A stretch of DNA of 64,000 nt from Firmicutes bacterium HGW-Firmicutes-2 (GCA_002841495.1 PGZV01000003.1:186001-250000), one strand, 5' to 3'; counted from the first letter of the stretch, positions 10,101 through 19,326 are shown. Notes: a model not told the origin generated them from the sequence alone. Translations and numbers: made by a program.

Positions 10101-13100
10101 AGGTTCTTCGTGCTGTCTCCAGAAGAAGTTCCCTATCTTCTTGCGCTCCCTTTATGAATCGGTCTTCTCTTGGTTGGCTCATACGATAGGCCATCCAAAA
10201 AGACATACCCCAAGCAAGTGCTAAAGTACCATAGATGGCAGTTCCTATAGGATGAACTGACTGTACTGTTAATAATCCCACTAAGACAATCGCTGACAAA
10301 AGAGCACTCCACATATTCAGGAAATAACCTCTTAATGAATTTACGACAGATGCATCTTCATTCTCTGATGTGTTCCATCTTAACATTTTTTCTTGACTGA
10401 TGAGCACTCTAAAGACAGTCCTCATAATCGCATCTGTAGCTATCTGAGCCCTGTAAGGGGTTATCACAAGTTCCATAAGTGCTCTTTCAAACATTAACCC
10501 TATCTCTTTAAATAAACCCTTATAAACAATGGTAAACTGTGGCCTGTTGATTTTTTGTGAAATGATACCATAGAGTAAAGAAGCCAAGTTAAGAGCGTCA
10601 GAAAAGAATACCAAGGGCAACCACAAATAAAACACCTGTGGCATGACAGCTAAATTTATGATAATGAAAAGTGTTTTGGATATGGGTACGACACTACGTC
10701 TTAGATTATCCATTATTTTCCATTTGGATATCACGTTTAAACTAGCACCATTTTTTGGCTTCTTTTTAAACAACCATGGTATCAGTTGCCAATCTCCACG
10801 AATCCACCTATGCTCTCTTTTTACATAAGAAAGCACACTACTTGGAAATGTGTCCATTATTTTAACAGAACTGGAGAATGCCGTTCTGACATAGCAACTC
10901 TCTAGTAAATCATGACTGAGTACACTATTATCAGGTATGGTTTTATTTAAGATTATATGAAAAGCCTCTACATGATAAATACCTTTACCGGTATATACAC
11001 CTTCATTGAATACATCTTGGTAAATGTCGGACAGAATAGACGCATAGTGCGCTAACCCTGATTGACCACCGAAAACTTCAGGAAAATGACTGCTTTTCTT
11101 GTCCACAATATGATTGCTAATGGAAGGTTGGATAATGGCATAACCTTCCTTCACCCTTTTGGTAATAGGGTCAATAACCGGCTGATTAAGGGGATGAGCA
11201 ATGAGCCCCACAAGCTTCGACGCATTGTCCCTAATCAGATTCGAATCCGCATCAAGGGTTATAACATATTTGAAAGTTTCTAATAATTCCTCGTCGCATA
11301 ATAATGTAGAAAAACTTGTATCTTCTTTCCTAATCCCATTTAATAGATTATTAAACTCCTCCAGCTTCCCTCTTTTTCTTTCCCAGCCCATATAACAATT
11401 TTCTGACGCATTCCATAGCCTTTCTCTTATAAACAGAGAAAAGCGTTGATGGGTTGATGGGTAGAGTTCATTTAAGTCTTTGATTTGCTTGATTAGAACC
11501 TTCTCAAGGCTCACATCCTTAGGCATATCCTTATTGGGTCCATCCTCAAAGTCTGCTAATAATGCAAAGTAAAGATTATCTTGTCTGTTGGCCAAATAAT
11601 GCTTTTGTAACCTTTCAAGATACTCGATACATTGATCTTTTGATGACACAAGTACAGGCATAACTAAAAATGTTCTGGCATCATCCGGTATTTCTTCTAG
11701 AAAATGTAAGGAAGGAATCTTTGTTACCGCCATGCGTCTTGTAAAAATATGATTGGTGATCTCTATGGCAATTCCGGTCAACATCGGCAACCCTACGACC
11801 AAGACGATAACATATTTACTGAGTTCCTCAATAAAACCAAAGCGCTTCATCATAAAAATTACAAAGAAAGATACAGCAATAACAAGCAAGAAGCCGGTTA
11901 AAAAATAACTGATACCTTTTATATTCTGTTTCTTTTCCAGATGCTTAGGTGCCTCTTTATTTAGTACTTTTGCTTTAAGAAGGGGGTAACCCTTACCTAT
12001 CAAATAGGTACCTACATGATGAGGACAATTAAGATCATCACGACCCTCTATGGCGAGTTGTAAAGCGTACTCTGCTATTATTCCTTCTTCGATATGATGT
12101 TTAAGGGAAAGCTTTACAATAACCCCTCTGTACATACCTTTACTCTCAGAATCCATTTTGGCATATACCCCATCAGGATCATTAATAAGGATGCTTTCAA
12201 GAAGTGAGAATGCCTCAAAAAACTTTTCTTCATCCACTTCACTAATCCCTTTAAGACTGACTATAAGAGCGCGGATATCGGATTCCAAGTAGGACTCTAA
12301 CTTACTTTCCTCTAAGAATACTTTGGAAGGCTTAATCCGCTTATTGACTGATTTTGATTTGTAATGATACGCTACATATCTTTGGATCGATTCTTCTTCA
12401 AAAGACATGTTTTTTAACTGGTAAATAACATGAGCGTGAAAAGAGAAGTTTTTTTTGCAGTCTGCATCAACTTCACTTAGAAAGGATGCTATATCAATAA
12501 CACCTGGTTGTACCCCAAGCTTTTCTTTAACAAACCTTTCTGCCTTTGCCTTAATCTTTACAATACTTACAACTTCTTCTGCTACTTCTATGATACTCTC
12601 TAATAGGCAAAACCCAATCATCTCAGGTAGCACCCATAATTCCTTGTCCAGTAAGTGTATTTCTTTTTGATACGCTTGAAGCATAATCGCAATATTATCT
12701 TCGTTTAAGTGGCCGCCGGAAATAGCCACCATTTTTTTCGCCACGACATAAATTCTTGGATAGCCATGGTATTCTTTTGTTCTAAGTATCGGTAATATCT
12801 CATAACTTGTACCTGTCGTTCTGACTTTCTTAATCTCTCTGTACAACATTTGGTAGTTGTCAAACAACCAACGTGCCGCAGGAATTAAAGCAATCAAGTC
12901 TGATGATATTTCAGAAATACTGCTACGTATTTGGTTTAATTTTTTGTATGCAATTTGATTGTAGTCCCCAAGGACAAAATTATAGCGCATTAACTTGACA
13001 TTCTGGTGATTCTTCGCCAAATCCAACATCTGTTGTTCCCACTCAATCGGTCCAAGTATATCATCCAACCCTATTGGCTCTATGGGTAAAATGACCCTCT

Positions 13101-13233
13101 TTCTAATATGAATGTATCTAACATAAAGAAAAATCGATATACTGATGATTAGAATTATGACCAATACGATATTGAATCCAACGGATCTATTGAATAAAAA
13201 ATTATTTAGTATCCCTATCCTATTTAATATCAT
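7126..13233 (-). CDS. Cyclic beta-1,2-glucan synthase, GT84 and glycoamylase-like part (NdvB/Cgs-like)
   Basis: A 2035-residue membrane protein. One TM helix lies near the N-terminus, followed by a large soluble region, two TM helices near 440-495, and a GT-A-like glycosyltransferase with VITLDADS (DxD) and EHRWIRGDWQ (QxxRW-like). Four or so TM helices follow near 830-1000. A glycoamylase-like domain near 1290-1520 (CFVSWSGTMFEYLMP, MAHHQGMNLVA) is of the type recently shown to cyclise the glucan (GH189). The C-terminal 450 residues are a first GH94-like beta-sandwich region without the catalytic barrel motif. Canonical synthases are about 2800 residues; here the final 800 are a separate gene. 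SD AGGAAGG precedes the ATG. The product would be osmoregulatory or surface cyclic glucan. Confidence 0.88.
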   Translation of the reverse strand: MILNRIGILNNFLFNRSVGFNIVLVIILIISISIFLYVRYIHIRKRVILPIEPIGLDDILGPIEWEQQMLDLAKNHQNVKLMRYNFVLGDYNQIAYKKLNQIRSSISEISSDLIALIPAARWLFDNYQMLYREIKKVRTTGTSYEILPILRTKEYHGYPRIYVVAKKMVAISGGHLNEDNIAIMLQAYQKEIHLLDKELWVLPEMIGFCLLESIIEVAEEVVSIVKIKAKAERFVKEKLGVQPGVIDIASFLSEVDADCKKNFSFHAHVIYQLKNMSFEEESIQRYVAYHYKSKSVNKRIKPSKVFLEESKLESYLESDIRALIVSLKGISEVDEEKFFEAFSLLESILINDPDGVYAKMDSESKGMYRGVIVKLSLKHHIEEGIIAEYALQLAIEGRDDLNCPHHVGTYLIGKGYPLLKAKVLNKEAPKHLEKKQNIKGISYFLTGFLLVIAVSFFVIFMMKRFGFIEELSKYVIVLVVGLPMLTGIAIEITNHIFTRRMAVTKIPSLHFLEEIPDDARTFLVMPVLVSSKDQCIEYLERLQKHYLANRQDNLYFALLADFEDGPNKDMPKDVSLEKVLIKQIKDLNELYPSTHQRFSLFIRERLWNASENCYMGWERKRGKLEEFNNLLNGIRKEDTSFSTLLCDEELLETFKYVITLDADSNLIRDNASKLVGLIAHPLNQPVIDPITKRVKEGYAIIQPSISNHIVDKKSSHFPEVFGGQSGLAHYASILSDIYQDVFNEGVYTGKGIYHVEAFHIILNKTIPDNSVLSHDLLESCYVRTAFSSSVKIMDTFPSSVLSYVKREHRWIRGDWQLIPWLFKKKPKNGASLNVISKWKIMDNLRRSVVPISKTLFIIINLAVMPQVFYLWLPLVFFSDALNLASLLYGIISQKINRPQFTIVYKGLFKEIGLMFERALMELVITPYRAQIATDAIMRTVFRVLISQEKMLRWNTSENEDASVVNSLRGYFLNMWSALLSAIVLVGLLTVQSVHPIGTAIYGTLALAWGMSFWMAYRMSQPREDRFIKGAQEDRELLLETARRTWLFFKDHATKDNNYLCPDNYQYAPKEKLSNKTSPTNIGLQLLATLSARDFGFETLSSMIADEERLLETLGALPKWKGHLYNWYNTSTLEILHPDYISTVDSGNFFGHLIALKNGILEQIDTPIFTSDLVSELRHTLKTSQTNMLLKENYSTIGEFSADLSDIRALIKSNEQKLGESSHRIGELLSSLDIIINEAEVFNLESMPFSDCPTLGQLALEDNDAANDMVNRIEAIRHTIDTMLKEAEFRFLYNEKRLLFHIGYHVSSQTKDAGCYDLMASESSLTSFIAIARGEVPLKHWSKLGRPFTMIDGLPCFVSWSGTMFEYLMPNLVMKEYDGSVYAETSKAAVLQHMNYAKHMSIPWGISESQYYRFDLDANYQYKAFGIPKLRLQPALKEPLVVAPYATFLALEYVSEEAMSNLRRMSDLGAFGTYGYYEAIDFNGPDPEYETPYCIVRSFMAHHQGMNLVAINNYLNNGIMRTRFHAEAMVKATEVLLEEKRQSHFISIAKRGYTIKIRKMELEEDVLSNRYVNSVAPKIAVARYFSNNNYSLMITSDGDGFSSYDDMMLYRWRSDLYANTGNYIYIKDMNKNSVWSTTYNPTKKEPEDYEAIFHPHKAEFKRTDGDIITHTEVSLSPNYNLEIRKVTLTNNGHDLKQLELTSYMEVVGDRFLAELSHPAFNKLFIESEYIEEHGIFLSRRRSNKEGNNPYLMHMVKTDVNLSKNVAYENDRLKFIGRNNTLMNPVTVVDSILLSNSTGFCNDPIMSLRVNIALAEGESTSVSFITGVSKSKEEAIAISDELSVDYRIDNMFEKFRLQSAIELKYLDISRKQLNAFQDLISPLFYPSGYYRGPAENIRRNWKNQSFLWKFGVSGDNPIMLLTVKSIEAASVIRDVLKAYEYLRINQVKVDLIILSEAKHGYIQELHDLLNDMTSSLRIYDESRDRPSLFILHSNQVIPAELDLLFTVARVVFNEKTGIYFRNIKETLKEIIEEVVEI

Positions 13234-13577
13234 TTAAACACTACCTTCCTAATTAAGCTTAACCCCTTATTTTTATATCATGACAATCATTTTAAGTTCA
13301 ATTATACTCACTAAAAATAAGAATCACATTCATTATACCATTAATAACTGAAAATTACTTTCATTTTCAGTTATATCGTCTTTGGATGACCTCTACTGGA
13401 TAAGTGATGTATGATTTTATAGTAAATGTTGGTATATTCATTATACGCTTTATAAGATAGACATACATTAGTTAATGTGTTCCAGTTTCACCTAGTCGTA
13501 TACTCAGATGTGGATAAATCTAATAACGTCTATTCAGACACACGCTATTAAATTTATTGTCCTTTCAAATATATGAC

Positions 13578-13608
13578 AAAAGGAATCACCAGTATTGTGA
13601 TTCCTTTT
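13578..13608 (-). terminator. Terminator after the namA-like gene
   Basis: AAAAGGAATCAC (13578-13589) and GTGATTCCTTTT (13597-13608) form a perfect 12-bp stem with a 7-base loop. The stem ends in a T-run on either strand. It lies about 80 bp after the namA stop. The rest of the 450-bp gap (13234-13685) shows no gene. Confidence 0.85.
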
Positions 13609-13685
13609 CATGTTCGTTTATTATAAGTCAAGTTGTAATGCCTACTCTTACTTACTAGGTTTACTTTCAGAATTTAATATAGGTA

Positions 13686-14699
13686 TCAAAAACCTCTCTT
13701 ATATGCCTTTGGAATCCCATCTTCAACGCCTGATTGGTGGTACACCTTCAACGGAAAATAAGGGTCGCGCAACAATAGTCTTCCAAGTGCAATCAGGTCA
13801 CTCCGATTGTTATTAAGTATTTCTTCGATCATCTCAATACTGGTTATTAAGCCAACTGTTATCGTAGCCACTTGACATTCATGCTTAATTTGCTCAGCGA
13901 ATTGAATCTGATAACCGGGATAAACACGCATAGCAACCGGAGCCAAACCACCGGAACTTGTATGAACGATATCTAGTTTCCCCTTCACTTGGTCGATAAT
14001 CTTGACCATCTCGTCACCATCAATGCCACCATCGACATAATCAGAAGCTGATACTCTAAGACCTAAGGCTACATGTTCAGGAATAGAAGCCTTGACCTGA
14101 TCAATAATCCAATTAAGGAGTCGACATCGGTTCTGTAAGCTGCCACCAAACTGATCTTCTCTTTGGTTGGTAATTGGAGAGAGGAACTCATGGTTCAAAT
14201 AACCATGAGCACCATGAATCTCAATATAATCAAAACCTGCTATTACGGCTCTCTTGGCACCATCTACAAAAGCCTGAACAACCTGTTGTATTTGGTTTTC
14301 ATCCAGAACCTGCGGCATCCTATAATCCTCACTGAACTTAAGGGCACTGGGTGCAAAAGGTTCAGTTTTTGTTGCCTCACTTTTCCTTCCGGCGTGGGCA
14401 ATCTGAATCCCTGCACGAGCGCCATGTTTTTTTATTCTGGAGGTAATTTCTCTAAGCCCTTCAATCTGTTCATCACTCCAAATACCAAGGTCTTGATCCG
14501 ATATTCTTCCATTAGGCATGACCGCTGTGGCCTCCACTATAATCAAACCAACGCCACCAATGGCTCTGGTTTCATAGTGAATGAAATGGAAGTCATTGGC
14601 TTTACCGTCATCTTTTGCTGAATACATACACATTGGCGACATGACCAACCGATTTTTTAATTCAATATTCCCTAGCTTATATTTGTCTAACGCTTTCAT
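13686..14699 (-). CDS. namA: NADPH dehydrogenase / Old Yellow Enzyme, YqjM type
   Basis: A 337-residue TIM-barrel flavoenzyme that reduces activated C=C bonds (enones, nitro compounds) with NAD(P)H and FMN. The YqjM-type N-terminus MSPMCMYSA is present, with Cys24 and Tyr26 at the positions that tune FMN and substrate binding. The substrate-binding histidine pair is seen as HGAHGYL (His162, His165). FMN phosphate contacts are seen in SSGG and ALGRLLLRDPYFP, and the protein ends PKAYKRGF. Length is normal. SD GAGGAG precedes the ATG. It appears to be a single gene, with a terminator downstream. The physiological substrate is unknown. Confidence 0.9.
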   Translation of the reverse strand: MKALDKYKLGNIELKNRLVMSPMCMYSAKDDGKANDFHFIHYETRAIGGVGLIIVEATAVMPNGRISDQDLGIWSDEQIEGLREITSRIKKHGARAGIQIAHAGRKSEATKTEPFAPSALKFSEDYRMPQVLDENQIQQVVQAFVDGAKRAVIAGFDYIEIHGAHGYLNHEFLSPITNQREDQFGGSLQNRCRLLNWIIDQVKASIPEHVALGLRVSASDYVDGGIDGDEMVKIIDQVKGKLDIVHTSSGGLAPVAMRVYPGYQIQFAEQIKHECQVATITVGLITSIEMIEEILNNNRSDLIALGRLLLRDPYFPLKVYHQSGVEDGIPKAYKRGF

Positions 14700-14726
14700 A
14701 GGATCTCCTCAATTTCTGTTTTCTTT

Positions 14727-16652
14727 TTATTCGTGTTTTGTAATATATTTCATGGCAAAATCAATTTGTGCAGGTGCTAATGCTTTTTTCAAAGCTAACT
14801 GGTAGTATTTCACTGCTGAATTAATATCGTTTTTCTGATAATGGGAATAGCAAACGGCTGCTCCGTAATATCCAACACCGGAACTTGGAACCATTTCATT
14901 ATAAATTAAAAACATATCAATGGCTTTTTCTAATTGCATATTGTCGTAATATGCCCAAGCCAGTGAGGCAACATTTGCTGCATCCTTAGGGTCTAATTCA
15001 TAAACTTTTTCATAGTACTTTATGGCATTTATTTTATCCGGAGATAAACTTGCATAAATCACTGCTAACCTTTTTGCTGCAAATATATTATTTGCATCCA
15101 TCTCCAAAATCGCCTTATATTTTTGCTCTGCTTCTTCATATTGATTTGCCGCTTCATATTGTTTAGCTTGCTCTATCCACTGGGTTGTATCATTGATCGT
15201 CAGCTCTACGGTTTTTGATTCTTGTATCCACTTAACGTCCCCTCCAAAATACTGTGTGATAAAACGAAGTGGCACATAGGTTCTACTATCTTTTAATAGT
15301 ACGGGTACATCCATCATTTCACTTTTTCCGTTCACCAAAACAGAGGCACTTCCCACTTTTAGCTCAAGCTTCGTGTCAGAACGTGTTATAGTAATAGAAG
15401 AAGTGGCTGCATTCCAGCCTACAGAAGCGCCAAGTGCTTCTGTAATGCCTCTTAGTGGCACAAGGGTACGATTATAGCTCTTGTTAACATAGGGTTCGGT
15501 ATCAAAAAACAAAGGCTTATTATTTAATAAAATCGTCATAGGAGATTCATTCAGGATCTTAATAACAACTGCATTCGATAAAAGTCTTCCCGGTGTGGTC
15601 ATATAGCTCCCATTGTAATATAGACCACTCGATCCGCCACCATCTAAGTTCATGGCTTCAACCATACCTAAAGATAGTGCAATCTCACCTAACTGTTTAA
15701 CTGTAACCCCTGAAACAACGGTCATACCCAGTCTGTTGTCTGCTGTTATACCGATCAAGCTTCTCGTCGCTGCAGAACTTGTAATCTTACCTTCGGTAAA
15801 GCCTTCTGCACCGGCATCCGCTTTTAACTTACCATTTTTAACCAGTGTAGGGCCCGCTCCAATTACTGTTCGTATGTTATCATAATCAAGGCTGACACCA
15901 GCATGGCCAGTCGTCGTATAGTTATTAACGTAATATTCCGTTTTATAATCAGCCGTTTTCCCAATCTCAAATACTTTGCTAACATTCACATCTTTGGTTA
16001 GTACCAAAAAGCCGTCAACAGGTATGTTAAAACTGCCCGTACTTTTCTTTATAACCACACCCTTATCCACCTCTATTGAGGTAAAATCATGGCTTGGTCT
16101 AGGACCCGCATATTCAGGTGTAAAAATCATAGTTGCAGCAGAATCGGAATAATAGTGATTAATATTCCATGAATACCAACTATATGGCCAGTCCCATTGG
16201 CCATTGGTTCCACCAACAATCTTTACAAAAAGAGGATCAACGCTAACCGTATTGTCGCCAGAAATAGCTAGCACCGAACCTGTATTTGCCATATGCAACA
16301 CTTCTCCATCTAACATCAGAGTTCCTGAAGGTTGCATATCGGCATAAGCATTAAAAAAAGTACCATTGATGCCCCCAACAGCAGTTCCATCCGAATTGCT
16401 AGCTGATTGAACAATCGTTGATAAGGCATCGGTAGCGCCAATCTTTCCACGAGCTAATACTGCGTCAATACGAATCTTATCATCTTTCAAATCAGCCCAA
16501 AGAACTGAAATGTTTTTATTGCCACCTGTATAAGTAACGGTTCTGTTTTCTTTCCACACACTGGATTGTGCTTGAACTGGAGATGTAAATGGAATGCTGA
16601 TTATCACAAATAGAGTTACAAATAATATGCGCATTGCTTGTTGTGATTTCAT
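14727..16652 (-). CDS. Exported phosphodiester glycosidase (NAGPA-like) with stalk and TPR domains
   Basis: A 641-residue secreted protein. A signal peptide (about 1-29) ends in PVQAQS. Residues 35-370 match the NAGPA/DUF2233 phosphodiester glycosidase fold, with GGINGTFF, GAGPTLVKNGK and EAMNLDGGGSSGLYYNG. Two copper-amine-oxidase N-terminal-like modules follow at 380-490 (RTLVPLRGITEALGA, RTYVPLRFITQYFGG); in Clostridia these are common cell-surface modules, not oxidases. Residues 495-641 form about four TPR units. The enzyme may cleave sugar phosphodiesters in wall polymers or glycolipids outside the cell. A GerMN protein at 31833 carries the same stalk module. Confidence 0.85.
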   Translation of the reverse strand: MKSQQAMRILFVTLFVIISIPFTSPVQAQSSVWKENRTVTYTGGNKNISVLWADLKDDKIRIDAVLARGKIGATDALSTIVQSASNSDGTAVGGINGTFFNAYADMQPSGTLMLDGEVLHMANTGSVLAISGDNTVSVDPLFVKIVGGTNGQWDWPYSWYSWNINHYYSDSAATMIFTPEYAGPRPSHDFTSIEVDKGVVIKKSTGSFNIPVDGFLVLTKDVNVSKVFEIGKTADYKTEYYVNNYTTTGHAGVSLDYDNIRTVIGAGPTLVKNGKLKADAGAEGFTEGKITSSAATRSLIGITADNRLGMTVVSGVTVKQLGEIALSLGMVEAMNLDGGGSSGLYYNGSYMTTPGRLLSNAVVIKILNESPMTILLNNKPLFFDTEPYVNKSYNRTLVPLRGITEALGASVGWNAATSSITITRSDTKLELKVGSASVLVNGKSEMMDVPVLLKDSRTYVPLRFITQYFGGDVKWIQESKTVELTINDTTQWIEQAKQYEAANQYEEAEQKYKAILEMDANNIFAAKRLAVIYASLSPDKINAIKYYEKVYELDPKDAANVASLAWAYYDNMQLEKAIDMFLIYNEMVPSSGVGYYGAAVCYSHYQKNDINSAVKYYQLALKKALAPAQIDFAMKYITKHE

Positions 16653-16679
16653 TGTCTTTTTTCCTCTCGTTTATAGTTT

Positions 16680-17585
16680 CTAATCCGGTTTTTTTGATTT
16701 CAGTTCCATGGAAGGCATTTTTGTCAATTCAAATGTTGCAGAAGCAAGCTCAACTTGATTGGAACTGTTTTCCACCTTCTCAAGGATTTTTGTAAAAAGT
16801 TGATCTTTTACACCCACTCGTTTTTTATAATCTACTACATATCTAAGGGTAAATTCCACCCAGTTATCATTGGCAATAAGACTCACCATAGGATGGGTTG
16901 AGGCGTCTTCAATCAAAAACTTTCGAACCATAATCTTCCATTGTTCTTCTGCTTCATCTGAGTAATCACCCACTACCTCTTGAGCTACATCATAGAGGAT
17001 TTCTCTCGCTAATGTATAGTTGCTACCGAATTGAATCGGAACTTTAATCTCATCCCAAAGAAAAGGGAAATCTGCTGAATAATTATATACAGGCTCTTTA
17101 AATACAAAGCTGTTGGCGACTCTTACGATTCTTCCATTATATAAGTCACCTTCCACCCAACCTCCGATTTCCATAATGGTGGTTCGCAATACACCAATAT
17201 CAATGACGTCACCTTTGATACCGCCCATCAACACCCTGTCACCGGATTTATAGATGTCTGTAAACAAAATAGCAATCCAACCGGCTATGCTAACAATAAC
17301 TTCCTGCAAAGCAAAAGCAATCCCTGCTCCGGCGATTCCGAAAAATACGGTCAAAGTTCCGAAACTTTCTCTATAAATTGTGGATATTAATAGGACAATA
17401 AAAAAATATCCCACAGCATTTATGGCTTTCTTGCTTCGATAGGCATTATTATAATCTTTGAAGTGTCTACTCAGACGAGACCGAATAAGATTTTTCACAG
17501 TTAAAATAATCATGATCCCTACTACAACAAAGATCAGTTTTATAAAATGAGGGTTTTCTATCACCTTATTGAGATATTCTTCCAT
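16680..17585 (-). CDS. MscS-family mechanosensitive channel
   Basis: A small-conductance mechanosensitive channel of about 301 residues. Three TM segments lie near 15-110; the pore-lining TM3 is visible as FGIAGAGIAFALQEVIVSIA. A beta domain (GDRVLMGGIKGDVIDIGVLRTTI) and an alpha/beta C-terminal domain follow. It would release solutes on hypo-osmotic shock. I choose ATG 17585, because GGGAGG lies 6-7 bp before it and inside the longer frame that begins at 17606. Its position near a cyclic glucan synthase, another osmoadaptation system, may be meaningful but is not proof of a link. Confidence 0.9.
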   Translation of the reverse strand: MEEYLNKVIENPHFIKLIFVVVGIMIILTVKNLIRSRLSRHFKDYNNAYRSKKAINAVGYFFIVLLISTIYRESFGTLTVFFGIAGAGIAFALQEVIVSIAGWIAILFTDIYKSGDRVLMGGIKGDVIDIGVLRTTIMEIGGWVEGDLYNGRIVRVANSFVFKEPVYNYSADFPFLWDEIKVPIQFGSNYTLAREILYDVAQEVVGDYSDEAEEQWKIMVRKFLIEDASTHPMVSLIANDNWVEFTLRYVVDYKKRVGVKDQLFTKILEKVENSSNQVELASATFELTKMPSMELKSKKPD

Positions 17586-17855
17586 ATTACGCCTCCCGTT
17601 CTTCATAAAAGTGGCGAATCGTGTGAACTGTAAGTAATATTATTCCACAATACTTTACTAAGATTTCTAGACATCTTATTTAGATTCTAACATTTAACAC
17701 AATGGGGTTCAACAAAACAATTTTTTCAAGAAGCGTGACTGCTGTTCGCTTTGAGCTGATTTGGTATTTATGGTATAATAAATGATATCATTGATATTCA
17801 TTATCAATACAGTCTATGGCAATCACGATTCTATTTGAGATTAGGAGATGAATAT

Positions 17856-18374
17856 ATGGGTATCGTTTTTGATTCAAAACTTGAAATAATTGAAGCCTAC
17901 TATATCATAAGGATTCCTTTGGCTTCTAGTGAAAAGCTCCCTTCCCGAGGCATGGTCATGATTGAGGGCACACTTAATGGTGTAGCTTTTCATACACCAT
18001 TAGAACCGGATGGTAAAGGGAGTCATTGGTTTGAATTAGAAGGGGCTTTCGTTAAAGATGTGGAAGTATCTGTTGGTGATCCTGTATCTTTAAGTATTGA
18101 ACCAATCAATGATTGGAATGAACCAGATATGCCTGAGGATTTTATGAAAGCTATTCATGATGCAGGTCTTGTGAATCGATGGCGTGAGATTACACCAAAG
18201 GCAAAATGGGATTGGCTGCGCTTTATTCGTTCAACAAAGAACCCCTCGACCCATCAAAGAAGAATTGAGGTAGCATGTTCTAAATTGCAAAAAGGAGATA
18301 CAAGACCATGTTGTTTTGACAGAAACCGTTGTACCATTATGGATGTATCTAAATCCGGTATACTCATTGATTAA
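17856..18374 (+). CDS. DUF1905 / YdeI-OmpD-associated domain protein
   Basis: A 172-residue cytoplasmic protein and the only convincing plus-strand gene here. Residues 1-85 are a DUF1905 beta-barrel (IIRIPLASSEKLPSRGMVMIEG). The middle part, with PEDFMKAIHDAG and TPKAKWDWLRFIRSTKNPSTHQRRIEVA, matches the YdeI/OmpD-associated helical domain. The ATG at 17856 follows AGGAG at about 8 bp; an in-frame TTG at 17835 is less likely. The C-terminal extension contains CCFDRNRC, a possible metal-binding cysteine cluster. Homologues have been linked to antimicrobial peptide tolerance, but the biochemical activity is unknown. Confidence 0.8.
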   Translation: MGIVFDSKLEIIEAYYIIRIPLASSEKLPSRGMVMIEGTLNGVAFHTPLEPDGKGSHWFELEGAFVKDVEVSVGDPVSLSIEPINDWNEPDMPEDFMKAIHDAGLVNRWREITPKAKWDWLRFIRSTKNPSTHQRRIEVACSKLQKGDTRPCCFDRNRCTIMDVSKSGILID

Positions 18375-18455
18375 TCATAATATAAGAACTGCATTTCAAA
18401 TTAGCACGTATGTTGGCAATGGTTGAAAGTAATGAAACTCTCTAGAAATTATAGA

Positions 18456-18509
18456 AGCATTATTACTCAGAAAGAGTTTAAACTCATTCTTGATTAATAA
18501 TGCTCTTTT
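18456..18509 (+). terminator. Terminator after the YdeI-like gene
   Basis: AGCATTATTA (18456-18465) pairs with TAATAATGCT (18495-18504), followed by CTTTTA on the plus strand. The loop contains a second palindrome, GAGTTTAAACTC. The plus-strand gene and the kduD gene converge here, so the element may serve both. Confidence 0.65.
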
Positions 18510-18564
18510 AATGATTATTTCTAGTTTTGTCCTTGAATTTGCCGCTTACTACAAAACTCTATAT

Positions 18565-19326
18565 CTATCGTGCCAACCATCCACCATCAACAGCAATGGT
18601 ATAACCATTCACATATGATGAAGCTTCCGATGCTAAGAAAACAATCGGGCCTTTTAGATCTGATGGTAGTCCCCAACGGTTTGCTGGGATTCTCTCGAGT
18701 ATTGCTGCATTTCGGTCTGCATCGGCACGTAGTGCTTCTGTATTGGCTGTTGCCATATATCCCGGTGCAATGGCATTGACATTGATATTGTCTTTTGCCC
18801 ACTCATTGGCCATTAGTCTTGTTACACCCATAACACCACTTTTTGATGCTGTATAAGAGGGTACTCGAATGCCGCCTTGGAAGGATAACATGGAGGCGAT
18901 GTTGATGATTTTGCCGCCTGTTTCTTGCTTCATAAACTGTCTTGCAACGGCTTGACTGAAGAAGAATACGGTCTTTATGTTGAGATTCATGACATCATCC
19001 CAGTCTTTTTCACTGAAATTAATGGCGTCTTCACGTCGTATGGTGCCTGCATTGTTGACCAGGACGTCCACATGACCAAATACTTCTACGGCTTCTGCCA
19101 CAATGGCTTCTAGTTTGTCAATCTTCATCAAGTCTGCTTGTATATGATGGAACTTGCGACCTAGGTCTTCAACTAACTGCTGGGTCTCGCCACCAGCGCT
19201 GTAATCCACACCAACGATGTCTGCGCCTGCTTCTGCAAGGGCCATTGCCATGCCTTGACCAAGTCCTTGACTACTACCGGATACAATTGCTACTTTGCCT
19301 TCTAAACTAAAGTTTTCTAATATCAT
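18565..19326 (-). CDS. kduD: 2-dehydro-3-deoxy-D-gluconate 5-dehydrogenase
   Basis: A 253-residue short-chain dehydrogenase. It interconverts 2,5-diketo-3-deoxygluconate and 2-keto-3-deoxygluconate with NAD(H), a late step in uronate breakdown. It shows the cofactor motif GSSQGLGQGMA, NNAG, the catalytic Ser-Tyr-Lys set (IINIAS, PSYTASKSG) and the KduD-typical tail ATANTEALRAD, NRWGLPSDLKG and YTIAVDGGWLAR. SD TAGGAG precedes the ATG. The kduI gene ends only 10 bp upstream, so the two form an operon. The following steps (kinase and aldolase) are not in the window. Confidence 0.93.
   Translation of the reverse strand: MILENFSLEGKVAIVSGSSQGLGQGMAMALAEAGADIVGVDYSAGGETQQLVEDLGRKFHHIQADLMKIDKLEAIVAEAVEVFGHVDVLVNNAGTIRREDAINFSEKDWDDVMNLNIKTVFFFSQAVARQFMKQETGGKIINIASMLSFQGGIRVPSYTASKSGVMGVTRLMANEWAKDNINVNAIAPGYMATANTEALRADADRNAAILERIPANRWGLPSDLKGPIVFLASEASSYVNGYTIAVDGGWLAR

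Noticed and set aside
14163-14621. A 152-codon plus-strand frame opposite the namA-like gene
   Set aside because: The minus-strand protein has all Old Yellow Enzyme motifs there. The plus-strand frame has no family features.
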